Assembly: GCF_036226745.1 (NCBI RefSeq) | Contig: NZ_CP109013.1 | Location: 124,001 to 188,000, forward strand | Length of the DNA stretch: 64,000 bases | Reading direction: 5' to 3' | Source of the DNA: Streptomyces sp. NBC_00683 | Lineage (GTDB): Bacteria; Actinomycetota; Actinomycetes; Streptomycetales; Streptomycetaceae | Shown here: piece after piece, positions 1-8,769 of the stretch | How the letters are laid out: each line of letters begins with the position of its first letter | Numbering within the stretch: position 1 is the first letter of the stretch | Made by a program: the position numbers and the translations under genes | The notes under the pieces: model-generated | Databases searched by the model: none | The model's input: only the letters and a program-made list of their open reading frames with translations | Told to the model about the DNA's origin: nothing

Positions 1-394
1 CTGTTTCGCTCAAGCCCTCCGTCGCGGACGCTCCGCTGGCTGCCAGCCGCTGTGTGATCCGGTCGAACAAGTCCGTCAGCGGCGCACCGACTTCCTGACC
101 GAACTCAGTCAGCCCGTAGGTGACTTGGGGTGGCGTCGTCGGTTCGACCTTCCGCCAGACCAGGTCGTCCTGGACCAGTGCGCGCAGTGTCTGAGCGAGC
201 ATCTTCTCGCTGATGCCCCGGATGCTGTCGCGCAGTTCGTAAAACCGAAGGTCGGTGCTCCGCAAGGAGATCAGCACCCAGATACCCCACCTGCTGGTCA
301 CGTGGTCGACCACGTCGCGTGCAGGGCAGTCGGTGTGAAACACCTCATACCGAGTGCCCGCCTCGGCCTGCGTCAGCTGCGCGCCTTCCCTCAT
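1..394 (-). CDS. HxlR-family transcriptional regulator (3' end outside window)
   Basis: Reading the minus strand from an ATG at 392-394 gives an open frame that runs off the window at base 1 (131 codons seen). The protein has the HxlR winged-helix pattern: a Cys in the N-terminal segment (HTDCPARDVV, about residues 21-30), then SRWGIWVLISL, the recognition part GISEKMLAQTLRALVQDDLV and the wing VTYGLTEFG. HxlR proteins usually respond to reactive electrophiles or quinones through such a Cys. It is divergent from the NmrA-type reductase at 487 with a 92-base gap holding a palindrome, so it probably represses that gene and itself. The C-terminus is not visible, but the family is clear. Confidence 0.88.
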   Translation of the reverse strand, partial: MREGAQLTQAEAGTRYEVFHTDCPARDVVDHVTSRWGIWVLISLRSTDLRFYELRDSIRGISEKMLAQTLRALVQDDLVWRKVEPTTPPQVTYGLTEFGQEVGAPLTDLFDRITQRLAASGASATEGLSET

Positions 395-420
395 GTCCGG
401 AGCTTACCTCTGGGTATGTT

Positions 421-435
421 CTTACGAAAAGTAAG
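421..435. promoter_or_regulatory. Putative HxlR operator, CTTAC-N5-GTAAG
   Basis: A perfect inverted repeat, CTTAC GAAAA GTAAG, lies in the gap between the divergent HxlR and NmrA genes. A further GCTTAC half-site sits upstream at 402-407. HxlR/QorR-type regulators bind similar TTAC/GTAA dyads between themselves and a divergent reductase gene. Assignment to this regulator is inferred from position. Confidence 0.5.
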
Positions 436-486
436 CCTGCCTCCTAGCGTCAATTGCCGTAGCGCACAACGGACTAGGAGCTGAAC

Positions 487-1326
487 ATGATCGTGGTGAC
501 CGGGGCTACCGGAAATGTGGGCCGGCCTTTGACGCAGGCCCTGGCCAAGGCGGGCGAGCAGGTGACGGCGGTGTCACGGCACGCGGCGGCACTGCCGGAC
601 GGGGTCCGGCACGTGCCCGCGGACTTGGCCGAGCCGCAGGGCCTCATGCCCGCTTTGGACGGGGCGAAGGCGCTGTTCCTCCTGCTGTCCGGCGACCTGC
701 ACGCCCCCGAAGCCAGGCCGACCGACATTATCGACCTGGCTGCTGCCAGTGGGGTCCGCCGAGTCGTCCTGCTGTCTTCGCAGGGCGTGGCGACCAGGCC
801 GCTCGGCCCGTCGCGGATCGCGATGCGCGCGGTGGAGGACGCGTTGAGAGAGTCCGGCCTGGACTGGGCCGTCCTACGACCGGGCGGCTTCGCCTCCAAC
901 GCCTTGGCGTGGGCGGAGTCCGTCCGCACGCAAGGGACGGTCGCCGCGCCCTTCGGCGATGTCGGGGTTCCGGTCGTCGACCCTGCGGACATCGCCGAAG
1001 TCGCGGCGGCCTGCCTGCTGGACGACCGGCACACCGGCGGAATCTTCGAGCTGACCGGGCCCGAGGTGATCACGCCCCGTCAGCAGGCGGAGGCCATCGC
1101 CGCCGTGCTCGGCTCGCCGGTGCGGTTCCACGAACTCACCCGCGAGGAGGCCAAAGCCGCGATGACCCAGTTCGTGCCGCCGGAGCTCGCCGACGACACC
1201 CTGGACATCATCTCCGCCCCGAACCCCGCCGAACTGCGGATCAGTTCGGACGTGGAACGAGTCCTCGGTCGCGCTCCGCGCCCCTTCAACGACTGGGTCG
1301 CCCGTAGCATCGCCGCTTTTCGCTGA
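487..1326 (+). CDS. NmrA/QorB-type NAD(P)-dependent atypical SDR
   Basis: The 279-aa protein starts MIVVTGATGNVGRPL, the Rossmann dinucleotide motif GxxGxxG at residues 5-11. It follows the NmrA/QorB layout (VRRVVLLSSQGV near 96; LDWAVLRPGGFASN near 130; a C-terminal segment ending FNDWVARSIAAFR). It lacks the classical YxxxK pair, as expected for atypical SDRs. Such proteins are NADPH sensors or quinone/azo reductases. A ribosome site (AGGAG at 475-479) precedes the ATG. The divergent HxlR gene is its likely repressor, which suggests a response to quinone-like stress. A paralogue with the same architecture occurs at 48162-48995. Confidence 0.87.
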   Translation: MIVVTGATGNVGRPLTQALAKAGEQVTAVSRHAAALPDGVRHVPADLAEPQGLMPALDGAKALFLLLSGDLHAPEARPTDIIDLAAASGVRRVVLLSSQGVATRPLGPSRIAMRAVEDALRESGLDWAVLRPGGFASNALAWAESVRTQGTVAAPFGDVGVPVVDPADIAEVAAACLLDDRHTGGIFELTGPEVITPRQQAEAIAAVLGSPVRFHELTREEAKAAMTQFVPPELADDTLDIISAPNPAELRISSDVERVLGRAPRPFNDWVARSIAAFR

Positions 1327-1386
1327 GGCAGAACTCAGCTGAAGGCCGGGCAGCCTCGTACGACTACGGCCGCACGGGGCGGCCCC

Positions 1387-1695
1387 ATGGCGTCACCGTC
1401 CACCACCACCCAAAAGACGCAAGAGGCGGAGCGACCTGACAGGGTCCTACTGATCTCCTGCACCGGAGATCCGTTGGCAGGAGCGGGCGAGGGGGGCGAG
1501 GATCTCTTCAGCTGTTTCGGTCCAGGTGAACGGGGCGCATTCTCGTTCCACGGGCTTACCCAGGCGCGAGTACGACCCGGGGCGTGGCAGGTGTTCGGGA
1601 CCCCCGAGCATCCGAAGCTCTTCGTCTACGTCGACGACCCTGGAGAAAATCCACTTGAACAGGTACCGGATGGGCATGGCAGGCTGGCGCGGTGA
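1387..1695 (+). CDS. Small ORF of unknown function, overlaps fic start
   Basis: This 102-codon frame starts at ATG 1387 and its TGA (1693-1695) overlaps the GTG start of the Fic gene in a GTGA arrangement, which hints at translational coupling. No family is recognised. The same DNA read on the other strand carries an IS630 transposase tail (1447-1551), so the frame may be accidental. No clear ribosome site was seen. Confidence 0.28.
   Translation: MASPSTTTQKTQEAERPDRVLLISCTGDPLAGAGEGGEDLFSCFGPGERGAFSFHGLTQARVRPGAWQVFGTPEHPKLFVYVDDPGENPLEQVPDGHGRLAR
1447..1551 (-). pseudogene. IS630-family transposase C-terminal relic
   Basis: Minus-strand translation ending at the TAG at 1447-1449 gives PFTWTETAEEILAPLAR followed by SCQRISGAGDQ and stop. 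That matches the usual IS630 transposase end (an F-x-W-x-K/E-TA-x-EIL segment, then an ARxxxRIS segment). Nothing upstream in this frame resembles the DDE core, so only the last ~34 codons survive. No terminal inverted repeats or TA target duplications were found. The match is from recall of family C-termini, not an alignment. Confidence 0.5.
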
Positions 1696-3071
1696 TCGTT
1701 GAGTTGGCTCCTCGCTTTCTGAGCTGGGACGAGGTGGACCCTGCGCGTCATCGGTTCGACAGCGCGTCGGCAGTACAGGTGGTGCACTCGCTCGGACCGG
1801 CCAGGTGCGTGCCTCGCCGCCCGGATGTCCCCTTTGCCGACCGGGCGATGAGCGCCTGGAGCCACGGCGAGGCCACGCTGTGGGCCGACGCCATGTCTCA
1901 CGCCCTTGTCCAGCACTACGGTCGTTGGACTGTGGGCTGGCGCTGGGCGCACGACGAAGGGGACTTCGATGGCGGGCCCGTGGGGAACTGGTGCTGTCCG
2001 CGGGACTCGATCACCACCCCGGAGGAGACGCTCGCCCGTGTCGTCGCCGCACTGTGCGAGTGGCGCGGATGGTTGGAGAGCCTCGCTGGGTGGATCGAGG
2101 CGTACCCGCTGGATCTGGCCGACGTTGGGGAACAGCGGATCCTGTGGGAACGCGCCGCTCATAATCTGATCCTGCAGGTGACCGACCGTACTGGCTGCGG
2201 CAGCGGCTGGCACGGGCACTGCCACCAGGTGCTCACGTGGTTCCTCAGCCGCTGGGGAATCGAACCCGATGCCGCACGGGATCTGGTCGACCAGGCGATC
2301 GGCGGGCGGTTCCTGAGCTGGACCGGCCCGGACATCGTGCTCGTCGAGGACATCGCGGAGCAGCTCGCCCTGTCGTTGCGGCCGGACGACAGCACACGCT
2401 CCGCCGATCCCACGCCGGACCACCTCGAGCGCTGGCTCGCGGTGCGCGAGGCCGTGCCGTGGCAGCAGGCCCCGGACACCGGCGCGGACGTACCCGTGAC
2501 CCCATCCCGCGACGGCGCAGCGGAGGACATCCGCGCCTTCGACGGCGCCGTGGACTCCGCCCGCGCCGAGGGCCTGATCAGCGCTCTGGAACTGATGCGG
2601 GCCGACGCGGCGCGCGGCGCCCCGCTCGACTTCGAACTGCTCCGCGGCTGGCAGCAGCACGTCCTGGACACACCTCACCCGCCGCTGTTCCGCAGCTCAC
2701 CGGCTTTCGCCAAGGGAGGCCGGGAACGCTACGGCATCGGCCCGGACACCCGCGCCCGTCTCGATGCCTGCCTGGCCGAGAGCTCAATGGACAGTGAGCA
2801 GCCCCTCCCCCTGACCGCCCGTGCCGCCCGCGCCTATCTCGACATCTGCTTCTTTCACCCCTTCGACGACGGCAATGCCCGGTCGGCCTTCCTCGCGCTG
2901 CTCTTCGTCCTCGCCCGCGAGGGCATAGCGCTCAACGGTGTCACCCTCCTCCGCCGCGTCACCTTCCAGGCCGGAAACCCACAGGACCCTCTGATCCTCG
3001 CCCGGTACATCGACATCCACCTCACCGAGACTCGGCGCACGGCTACCTCCCCCGGCCTCGCACCGAACTGA
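1692..3071 (+). CDS. Fic/DOC-domain protein with degenerate Fic motif
   Basis: The 459-aa protein has its Fic core in the C-terminal third. The signature reads HPFDDGNARSAF at about residues 389-400, against the family HPFx[D/E]GNGRxxR. The catalytic His, the Asp and the GN turn are kept, but GNG is GNA and the last Arg is Phe. That Arg normally contacts the nucleotide phosphates, so AMP transfer may be altered or lost. The first ~260 residues are Trp-rich and match no family I know. Start: GTG overlapping the preceding small ORF. No antitoxin carrying the inhibitory (S/T)xxxE(G/N) motif is evident next to it. It may be a stand-alone Fic enzyme or an inactive relative. Confidence 0.75.
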   Translation: MIVELAPRFLSWDEVDPARHRFDSASAVQVVHSLGPARCVPRRPDVPFADRAMSAWSHGEATLWADAMSHALVQHYGRWTVGWRWAHDEGDFDGGPVGNWCCPRDSITTPEETLARVVAALCEWRGWLESLAGWIEAYPLDLADVGEQRILWERAAHNLILQVTDRTGCGSGWHGHCHQVLTWFLSRWGIEPDAARDLVDQAIGGRFLSWTGPDIVLVEDIAEQLALSLRPDDSTRSADPTPDHLERWLAVREAVPWQQAPDTGADVPVTPSRDGAAEDIRAFDGAVDSARAEGLISALELMRADAARGAPLDFELLRGWQQHVLDTPHPPLFRSSPAFAKGGRERYGIGPDTRARLDACLAESSMDSEQPLPLTARAARAYLDICFFHPFDDGNARSAFLALLFVLAREGIALNGVTLLRRVTFQAGNPQDPLILARYIDIHLTETRRTATSPGLAPN

Positions 3072-3073
3072 GC

Positions 3074-3133
3074 GAGCGCGACAGTTGGTGCTTGAGCACG
3101 CAAGTTGACGACTGAGCGCGATAGTTGGCCCGC
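3074..3133. repeat. Three 20-bp tandem direct repeats (iteron-like)
   Basis: Copies begin at 3074, 3094 and 3114 with exact 20-base spacing. Copies 1 and 3 share GAGCGCGAYAGTTGG (one difference in 15) and copy 2 reads GAGCACGCAAGTTG. They sit just after the Fic stop in the 3072-3445 gap between convergent genes. The rest of that gap has no supported gene. A 20-bp period equals about two helical turns, so each copy would lie on the same DNA face, as in iterons or cooperative operators. The function is unknown. Confidence 0.5.
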
Positions 3134-3445
3134 AGGCCAGCGGGGAGCCGTACAGCGACCCTTACGCCTGCGCCTCCTCAACTCCGGCAGCATCCCCGCT
3201 GCTCTGCCCGGTCACGAGAAGTCCTGGACGTGGCTCCGCGACCGACTCGGTTCGGGGACCTCGTCGCCGAAACGCGGCTTCCAGCTGAAGCCCGGTGCCC
3301 GCGTGACAGCTGTGCGCGCTCAGCCCGACAGACCGGTGACCGCGTCTCGGAAGTACTCGGCGGCGAGGACGATCAGGACGGTGGTCATGACGGCCGCGTC
3401 GTGGGCCGAACAGGACCGGCCTGACCGTGCGGCCGGGCCACCCTT

Positions 3446-4798
3446 TCAGTGGCTGACCGGAACCCCGGCGGCCTGGGACTCCGGAACGCCGAGGCGCCGG
3501 GCATCCTTCTCCGGACGCATGAAGAGGGCCGCCAGGAAGCCGGTGCCCAGCAGCAGCACGGCCGTGACGAGCCAGCCGTTCCGGTAGCCGATCGTGGCGC
3601 TCGCCGCACTGTCCACGATCCAGCCGAGGACCAGCGGCGACACGATCCCGCCCAGGGCGAAGACCGCCACCAGGACGCCGAGGACGACACCGCGCTGGGA
3701 GGGCGGCGTGATCCGGGCGATTGCCGTCTGCGCGACAGTGATCATGACCAGAGCGAGAGCCATCGGGCCGAACATCATCGGGACCTTGATCCAGAGCGCG
3801 TCAACGGTCGCGAAGACGGTCACCGCGCCCGCCGAAGCCACCAGCAGCAGACCGGCACCCGCGCCGGCGGGCAGCTTTCCACCGGTGCCGCGCAGGGCGG
3901 CCCGGCGGGCCAGCAGCCCGTGCGCCAGCAGGACCACGCCGTTGGCGACAGCGCCCCCGCCGACCGCGGCACTGGCCTGTTGGAGGTCCCAGCCGACGAC
4001 CGTCTGGAGATAGTCCGGCAGCCACGTGAGCTTGGCGCTCATCACCCAGTAGGCCCCGAACGCGCCCAAGGCCGCGGTGATGAACGTGCCGGAGAGAAAG
4101 ACTGACCGCAGCGGTACCTCCGCATATCCGGGCTCCCCTCCCGCGATGTGTGCGCGGCGGCCCACGGGCGGGGCCAGCGGCCCCTCCTTGCCCTTCACTG
4201 CCCACACCGCAGCCCAGAGCAGCCCGGCGAGTCCCGCCGCTCCAAAGGCCCAGCGCCAGCCGAAGTGGGAGATCACCGCCCCCAGGGTCGGTGCCGCCAC
4301 CGCGACTCCCGCCGCCGCGCCCACCATGAGGATGGCGGTCGGCAGGGTGCGCTCCCGCTGCTCGAACCAGCCGTGGACGTGATGGACCGCCACCGGCGCC
4401 GCGGGCCCCTCTGCGAGGCCGAGGAGCACTCTCGTCGCGACCAGCGTCCCGAAGCCCGCCGCGGCCCAGAGCATCGGAAGCTGGGCTACCGACCACAGCA
4501 GGCCCATCGCCAGGAGCAGCACCGATGTGCGCACCTTGCGCGTCAGGAACGACACGCCCACCGCGGAGAGCGAGAACAGGCTGAAGAACGCGGCCTGGGC
4601 GGTTCCGAACTCCTGCCGACCGAGACCGAACTCCTTCATGATCTCCGGGCCGGCCAGCCCCAGGACGGCCTTGTCGGCGAAGTTCACCAGCATGAAGCCC
4701 AGCAGCAGCCAGGTGGTCGTCCACGCCGGCCGACCGGCCGGCGCCACGGTCACCGTGCCCGCGTGCCCTGCTGGGGCATTCGTCGACTCCACGGTCAC
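3446..4798 (-). CDS. MFS transporter, anion:cation symporter type
   Basis: A 450-aa integral membrane protein of the major facilitator superfamily. It has about twelve hydrophobic segments, an early NFADKAVLGLAGPEIMKEFGL (TM1 and periplasmic loop) and ATRVLLGLAEGPAAP near TM4, a form typical of the ACS sub-family that imports organic anions such as glucarate or phthalate. The chosen start is GTG at 4798, because it overlaps the TGA of the upstream hydrolase (GTGA). That implies a two-gene operon in which the transporter imports the hydrolase's substrate. The substrate cannot be read from sequence. Confidence 0.85.
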   Translation of the reverse strand: MTVESTNAPAGHAGTVTVAPAGRPAWTTTWLLLGFMLVNFADKAVLGLAGPEIMKEFGLGRQEFGTAQAAFFSLFSLSAVGVSFLTRKVRTSVLLLAMGLLWSVAQLPMLWAAAGFGTLVATRVLLGLAEGPAAPVAVHHVHGWFEQRERTLPTAILMVGAAAGVAVAAPTLGAVISHFGWRWAFGAAGLAGLLWAAVWAVKGKEGPLAPPVGRRAHIAGGEPGYAEVPLRSVFLSGTFITAALGAFGAYWVMSAKLTWLPDYLQTVVGWDLQQASAAVGGGAVANGVVLLAHGLLARRAALRGTGGKLPAGAGAGLLLVASAGAVTVFATVDALWIKVPMMFGPMALALVMITVAQTAIARITPPSQRGVVLGVLVAVFALGGIVSPLVLGWIVDSAASATIGYRNGWLVTAVLLLGTGFLAALFMRPEKDARRLGVPESQAAGVPVSH

Positions 4799-6207
4799 AC
4801 CCCGTCCTGGGTGCTGTCGTCCACGGGCACGCCGCAACCGCAGCTGTCATCGTCGACGACGCCCACGCTGATCGCTCCCGCCGCCCGCCGCCGTCCCTCC
4901 TCGCTGCGTGTCAGCTCGGTGGCGAGGTCCGTGCCCTCGGCGACGGCTGCGGATTCGGCAGCCGCCCAGTTGAAGACGCCGCGCGCCATCGTCGAGGTCT
5001 CCCGCTCGGCCCGGCGGCCGAAGACCTCGGCCCGGATCCGGGCCACCTCCCGGTCGGCCGGTGCAGCCAGCGCGGCGCTCTCGGCAAGGTGCGCCGCCAG
5101 ACGCAGTTCCCCGCGTCCGAGCAGTCGCTCGGCCCGCTCCGCAAGGGCTTGCGCGCCGCCCGCCGCGTCGGCGAGCTCGGCGGCCAGCGCCGCTTCGGGG
5201 GCAGGCTTGAGGTTCGCCGGGTTCTGGTCGTACCAGCCGCCCCACAGCCGCCAGAGGTTGCGTACGACGAACTCCGGCTCGTCGTACGCCGGGTGCAGGT
5301 ACGGCTTCTCCAGGAGGCCCGCAGGGACTTGCACGCCGTGCAGCACCTCGTCCAGGCGCGCGCCCGCGTTCATCAGGTCCCGCGTCTGGGCGCACAACGA
5401 CTCCAGCAGTTCCGCCGTGTCGCCGAGCGCCTGTCGGATGCGGTCGGAGCCCAGGATCGGCACCCCGTGGCCGGGGAGCAGCACTTCGGCGTCCAGCTCC
5501 TGCATGTCGCGCAGCGCCCGCGCCCACTCCACCGGATAGCGCTGCACCTTCTGCGGGTTGCCGGCGTTCGGCGAGTTCCAGATGAACAGGTCGCCGGTGC
5601 ACAGGGTGCGCAGTTCCGGGATCCACACGTAGGTGTGGTCGTCCGTCTCCCCGCGGGCATGCACCAGCTCGAAGGTCAGCTCCCCCCGGCGCACGGTGAG
5701 CCGGTCCCGGTAGGTCGTGTCGGGGTAGCGGTACTCCGTCGGCCACTGCAGGGACGGGACACCGAACTGGCGGCGGTTGATCCACGTGTTGTACCCGGCG
5801 GTCTCCCGATAGCGGTCGAAGCGCGCCGCCACCGCCTCGTGCGCGAAGACCTCGGGGAGCCCCCTGCCGGCGTCGGACGCCTCCTTGTCGAACGGCGCCA
5901 CACCGAAGACGTGATCCACATGACCGTGGGTGTAGACGACGCCGCTCACCGGATCCGCGGAGGATTCGCGCACGGACGCGTGCAGCTGGGCAGCCGTACG
6001 GAAGTCTCCCGAATCGACGAGGACCAGGCCGTCACCGGTGTCGAACACCGCTACGTTCGCGAAGGCGGGAAAGAACCCGGTCCGCTCGCCGACCGCTACG
6101 AGACCGCCGCCCGCGAACTCACCCGTGAAGTGGGCCAGCAACGTCTCCTCGCCGGACCAGACCCGGTCCGCGTACGCCATGTAGCCGCTGGAGTTGTGGT
6201 CTGTCAT
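4795..6207 (-). CDS. MBL-fold hydrolase, alkyl/aryl-sulfatase-like
   Basis: A 470-aa protein with the zinc-binding motif THGHVDH at residues 93-99 and a later GDLFIWNSPNAGN and PGHGVP. These mark the metallo-beta-lactamase fold, followed by a C-terminal region resembling the dimerisation domain of SdsA-type alkyl sulfatases. There is no signal peptide, so it is probably cytoplasmic. It ends with a Cys pair motif (SCGCGV). The start ATG at 6205-6207 was chosen over longer frames because family members start close to such a MAYADRVWSGEE segment. The MFS gene overlaps its stop, and the PucR regulator is divergent. A hydrolase of an ester, perhaps a sulfate ester, taken up by the MFS partner is the best guess. 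Confidence 0.8.
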   Translation of the reverse strand: MTDHNSSGYMAYADRVWSGEETLLAHFTGEFAGGGLVAVGERTGFFPAFANVAVFDTGDGLVLVDSGDFRTAAQLHASVRESSADPVSGVVYTHGHVDHVFGVAPFDKEASDAGRGLPEVFAHEAVAARFDRYRETAGYNTWINRRQFGVPSLQWPTEYRYPDTTYRDRLTVRRGELTFELVHARGETDDHTYVWIPELRTLCTGDLFIWNSPNAGNPQKVQRYPVEWARALRDMQELDAEVLLPGHGVPILGSDRIRQALGDTAELLESLCAQTRDLMNAGARLDEVLHGVQVPAGLLEKPYLHPAYDEPEFVVRNLWRLWGGWYDQNPANLKPAPEAALAAELADAAGGAQALAERAERLLGRGELRLAAHLAESAALAAPADREVARIRAEVFGRRAERETSTMARGVFNWAAAESAAVAEGTDLATELTRSEEGRRRAAGAISVGVVDDDSCGCGVPVDDSTQDGV

Positions 6208-6377
6208 AGCTTCTGGCTCCCTAGCGATCGCCCATGGGCCGCCGCCCTGCCCACCGTGGCGGCCCGCTGATGTGCGTAGAGTCTGCGCCGGAGGCGAACG
6301 GCTGGACATCCGTCGTCCTCACAGCCGGAAGCAACCGACCCTGTGATCCGTCACAGCCACTTCGGAAGGGAGAGCTC

Positions 6378-7616
6378 GTGCCGAGCGATCCGCTGCCCGA
6401 GCGCCGCACCGCGTATCCTGCGCCGTCCCCCGCCGCGCAGGCTCTGGCCGCGCGCTGCGAGAGCCGCGTCAACGAGCTCGCCCGCCGCATGGCCCGCGAC
6501 GCCTTCGAACGGCTGCCGGGCTACTCCGAGCTTCCCGACGATGTGAAGGACGTTGAGGTCGCCGCGACGGTCCGCAACGGCCTGCGTCTCTTCCTGCGCC
6601 GCGTACAAGACCCCCAGGGACGTGTCGGGGACTACAGCCTCTTCCGCGAACGGGCCGCCCAGCGCGCCGAGGAAGGCATGCCCCTGCACACGCTTCTGCG
6701 CAGCCACTCTGCAGGCGTCTACGTCCTGTGGCAGGCCCTCCGCGACGAGGCCACCGACGAAGAAGCAGGCGCGCTGATCGAACTCGTCGACTTCCTCCTG
6801 CGCGGCCAGGAAACCGTCATCGGCGCCGTGACCGAAACCTACGTCGAGGAGCAGGCCGCGCTTTCGGCTGAACGCCGCGAGCACCATCGCGGTCTGGTCC
6901 GCGGACTGCTGGACGGCTCGGTGCCTCCGCAGCGCGCCTTCGAGGAGCTGGGCCTCGAAGGCCCCTGTCTCGTCGTACATCTGCACCTGCCGCAGGAGCA
7001 GGGTCCGGCGACAACGGAGGTCGCGGACCGGCGCCTGGTCCGTCGCATCCAGGCCCTCGTCGACCGCAGCCTGGACACCCGGGCCGTGTCACTGCTCGGC
7101 GTCGAGGGAGGCCAGGTGATCATTCCGCAGCCGGCCGATGACAAGGACGGCCTCCGTACCTGCGAGAAACTGTGCACCTCGCTGAGGCAGGTATGCGGGA
7201 ACGGCGTCAGACTGGCCGCGGTCCCTGCCGCTACTGCCCAGGAAGTTCAGGACGCCGCCCGCACCGCCGCCGACATCGTCCGGATCGCTCGTGCCTGCGG
7301 CCGTCCCCCAGGGCTCCACGTGATGGACGACGTCCTGCTGGAATACCACCTGTCCCGGCGCGACGAGAGCAGTGACCGCATCGCCGCCCTCCTCAGCCCC
7401 ATCGAGGACCGCCCCGACCTCGTCGACACCCTGCGAGTCCACATCGAACACCGGCACGACCGCCGCGCCACCGCACGGCGCCTTGGCCTCCACCCCAACA
7501 CGGTGGACAACCGACTCGCCAGAATCACCGAACTCACCGGCCTGGACATCACGTCCCCCCGCGGTAACGCCCTGGCACTCGCCGCCCTGCTGCTTCGCAG
7601 CAACGCCAGCGGGTGA
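6378..7616 (+). CDS. PucR/CdaR-type helix-turn-helix regulator
   Basis: The 412-aa protein has an N-terminal RsbRD-like helical domain (about 20-160), a central region and a C-terminal PucR HTH (LRVHIEHRHDRRATARRLGL followed by HPNTVDNRLARI). Proteins of this layout activate catabolic operons in response to a metabolite. The start is GTG 6378, preceded by GGAAGGGAG at 6364-6372. It is divergent from the MBL-hydrolase/MFS operon with a 170-base gap, so it most likely controls that operon. Confidence 0.84.
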   Translation: MPSDPLPERRTAYPAPSPAAQALAARCESRVNELARRMARDAFERLPGYSELPDDVKDVEVAATVRNGLRLFLRRVQDPQGRVGDYSLFRERAAQRAEEGMPLHTLLRSHSAGVYVLWQALRDEATDEEAGALIELVDFLLRGQETVIGAVTETYVEEQAALSAERREHHRGLVRGLLDGSVPPQRAFEELGLEGPCLVVHLHLPQEQGPATTEVADRRLVRRIQALVDRSLDTRAVSLLGVEGGQVIIPQPADDKDGLRTCEKLCTSLRQVCGNGVRLAAVPAATAQEVQDAARTAADIVRIARACGRPPGLHVMDDVLLEYHLSRRDESSDRIAALLSPIEDRPDLVDTLRVHIEHRHDRRATARRLGLHPNTVDNRLARITELTGLDITSPRGNALALAALLLRSNASG

Positions 7617-7758
7617 GACCCAGAAGATGAGGGTAAGGCGGCTGAACTGGACACCCGGGCAAAGTCTCTGCTGGACCTGCCCGCCGCCCTTCTCCGAACG
7701 ATGGCTACGGCTGACCGCCCCAGTGAAACCGCTCCGCGTTGCGACAGGGGCGCGCGCC

Positions 7759-8718
7759 CTATTCGAGTGCCGGATGCAGCTCGGGGCGGGCGTCCCACCA
7801 GGTTCGGTGGAAGGGGTTGTTGTCCACATTGGCCAGGTACGCGCGGGCTGCCGCCCGGTACAGGAGTTCCGCCTGCTCTGCCGAGACCGTCGAGCGGTTC
7901 CAGGCCAGGCGGATACGGCCGGTGATCGGCGTGCCGACGAGGGGGCGCAGGACGGTGCCCTGGGCGTACGGGGCCGTCGGCTGGCTGAGGGAGATCGCGC
8001 GGCCCGCGGCGATCAGCCCGTAGTGCATCTTGCGGTCGGTGATCCGGTAGCGCAGTGACGGAACGAAGCCTGCCTTCGCGCAGGCCTCGACCAGTGCTTC
8101 GGGGCCGCCGTCGTCGTCCTCGACCAGGGTCATCCACGACTCGCCGGAAAGGTCCGCGAGGTCGATGGCCTCCCTTTCCGCGAGGGGGTGTTCGGCCGAC
8201 ATCCGGATGCAGAACGGTTCCTTGGGAATCAATGTCCTGGCCATCACCCCGCCGGGAAGCGGGACTTCGTGCGCGTTGACCTCTCCGTACGCGACGGCGT
8301 CGTACTTCCCTGCTCCGAGCATACGGAGCAGTGCGGTCGCAGAGTGTTCCAGATCGACGGTGATCTCCTGCCCCGACATGGCCAGATCCGTCTGCTCCAG
8401 CAATCCGTCGACCAGCACCAGCAGGATGCAGCCCAGCCGGAGCGGCCTGCCCGTGACGAACGCGCGCGACTCCGCACCCAGCGCGTCCATCTCGTTGAGC
8501 ACCCGGCGGGCCTTTCCCAGCACGAACTGGCCGAGCGACGTGGGCTCCACCCCGTGCCGGGTGCGGACGAAGAGCTCGCCGCCCGCCACCCGTTCGATCC
8601 TGCGCAGCTGCGCGGAGAGCGCGGGCTGTGACACCCCGAGCCGGCGCGCCGCAAGACCCAGGCTGCCCGCCTCCGCTATCCGGCAGACGGCCTCCAGATG
8701 CCTCAGTTCCAGCTGCAT
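7759..8718 (-). CDS. LysR-family transcriptional regulator
   Basis: The 319-aa protein starts MQLELRHLEAVCRIAEAGSL. It has the LysR HTH (LAARRLGVSQPALSAQLRRI) in the first 60 residues and a periplasmic-binding-like effector domain after ~90. It is divergent from the large secreted peptidase at 8852 and separated from it by 133 bases that contain a CATAA-N8-TTATG dyad. LysR genes next to secreted proteases are common in Streptomyces, so it may activate that gene. The start was chosen because the LysR HTH begins right after it. Confidence 0.88.
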   Translation of the reverse strand: MQLELRHLEAVCRIAEAGSLGLAARRLGVSQPALSAQLRRIERVAGGELFVRTRHGVEPTSLGQFVLGKARRVLNEMDALGAESRAFVTGRPLRLGCILLVLVDGLLEQTDLAMSGQEITVDLEHSATALLRMLGAGKYDAVAYGEVNAHEVPLPGGVMARTLIPKEPFCIRMSAEHPLAEREAIDLADLSGESWMTLVEDDDGGPEALVEACAKAGFVPSLRYRITDRKMHYGLIAAGRAISLSQPTAPYAQGTVLRPLVGTPITGRIRLAWNRSTVSAEQAELLYRAAARAYLANVDNNPFHRTWWDARPELHPALE

Positions 8719-8751
8719 TTCAGCAGCGTACGCAGCGTGCCGCCGTCGCAC

Positions 8752-8769
8752 CATAACTCGCGTCTTATG
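8752..8769. promoter_or_regulatory. Putative LysR operator, CATAA-N8-TTATG
   Basis: An 18-bp dyad (CATAA CTCGCGTC TTATG) lies in the 133-base gap between the LysR gene and the divergent peptidase gene. LysR regulators bind A/T-flanked dyads of this size between themselves and their target. The assignment is positional. Confidence 0.42.

Noticed and set aside
3340..3400. Minus-strand frame MTTVLIVLAAEYFRDAVTGL as a small membrane peptide
   Set aside because: Only 22 codons and no ribosome site; may be a relic but cannot be supported.
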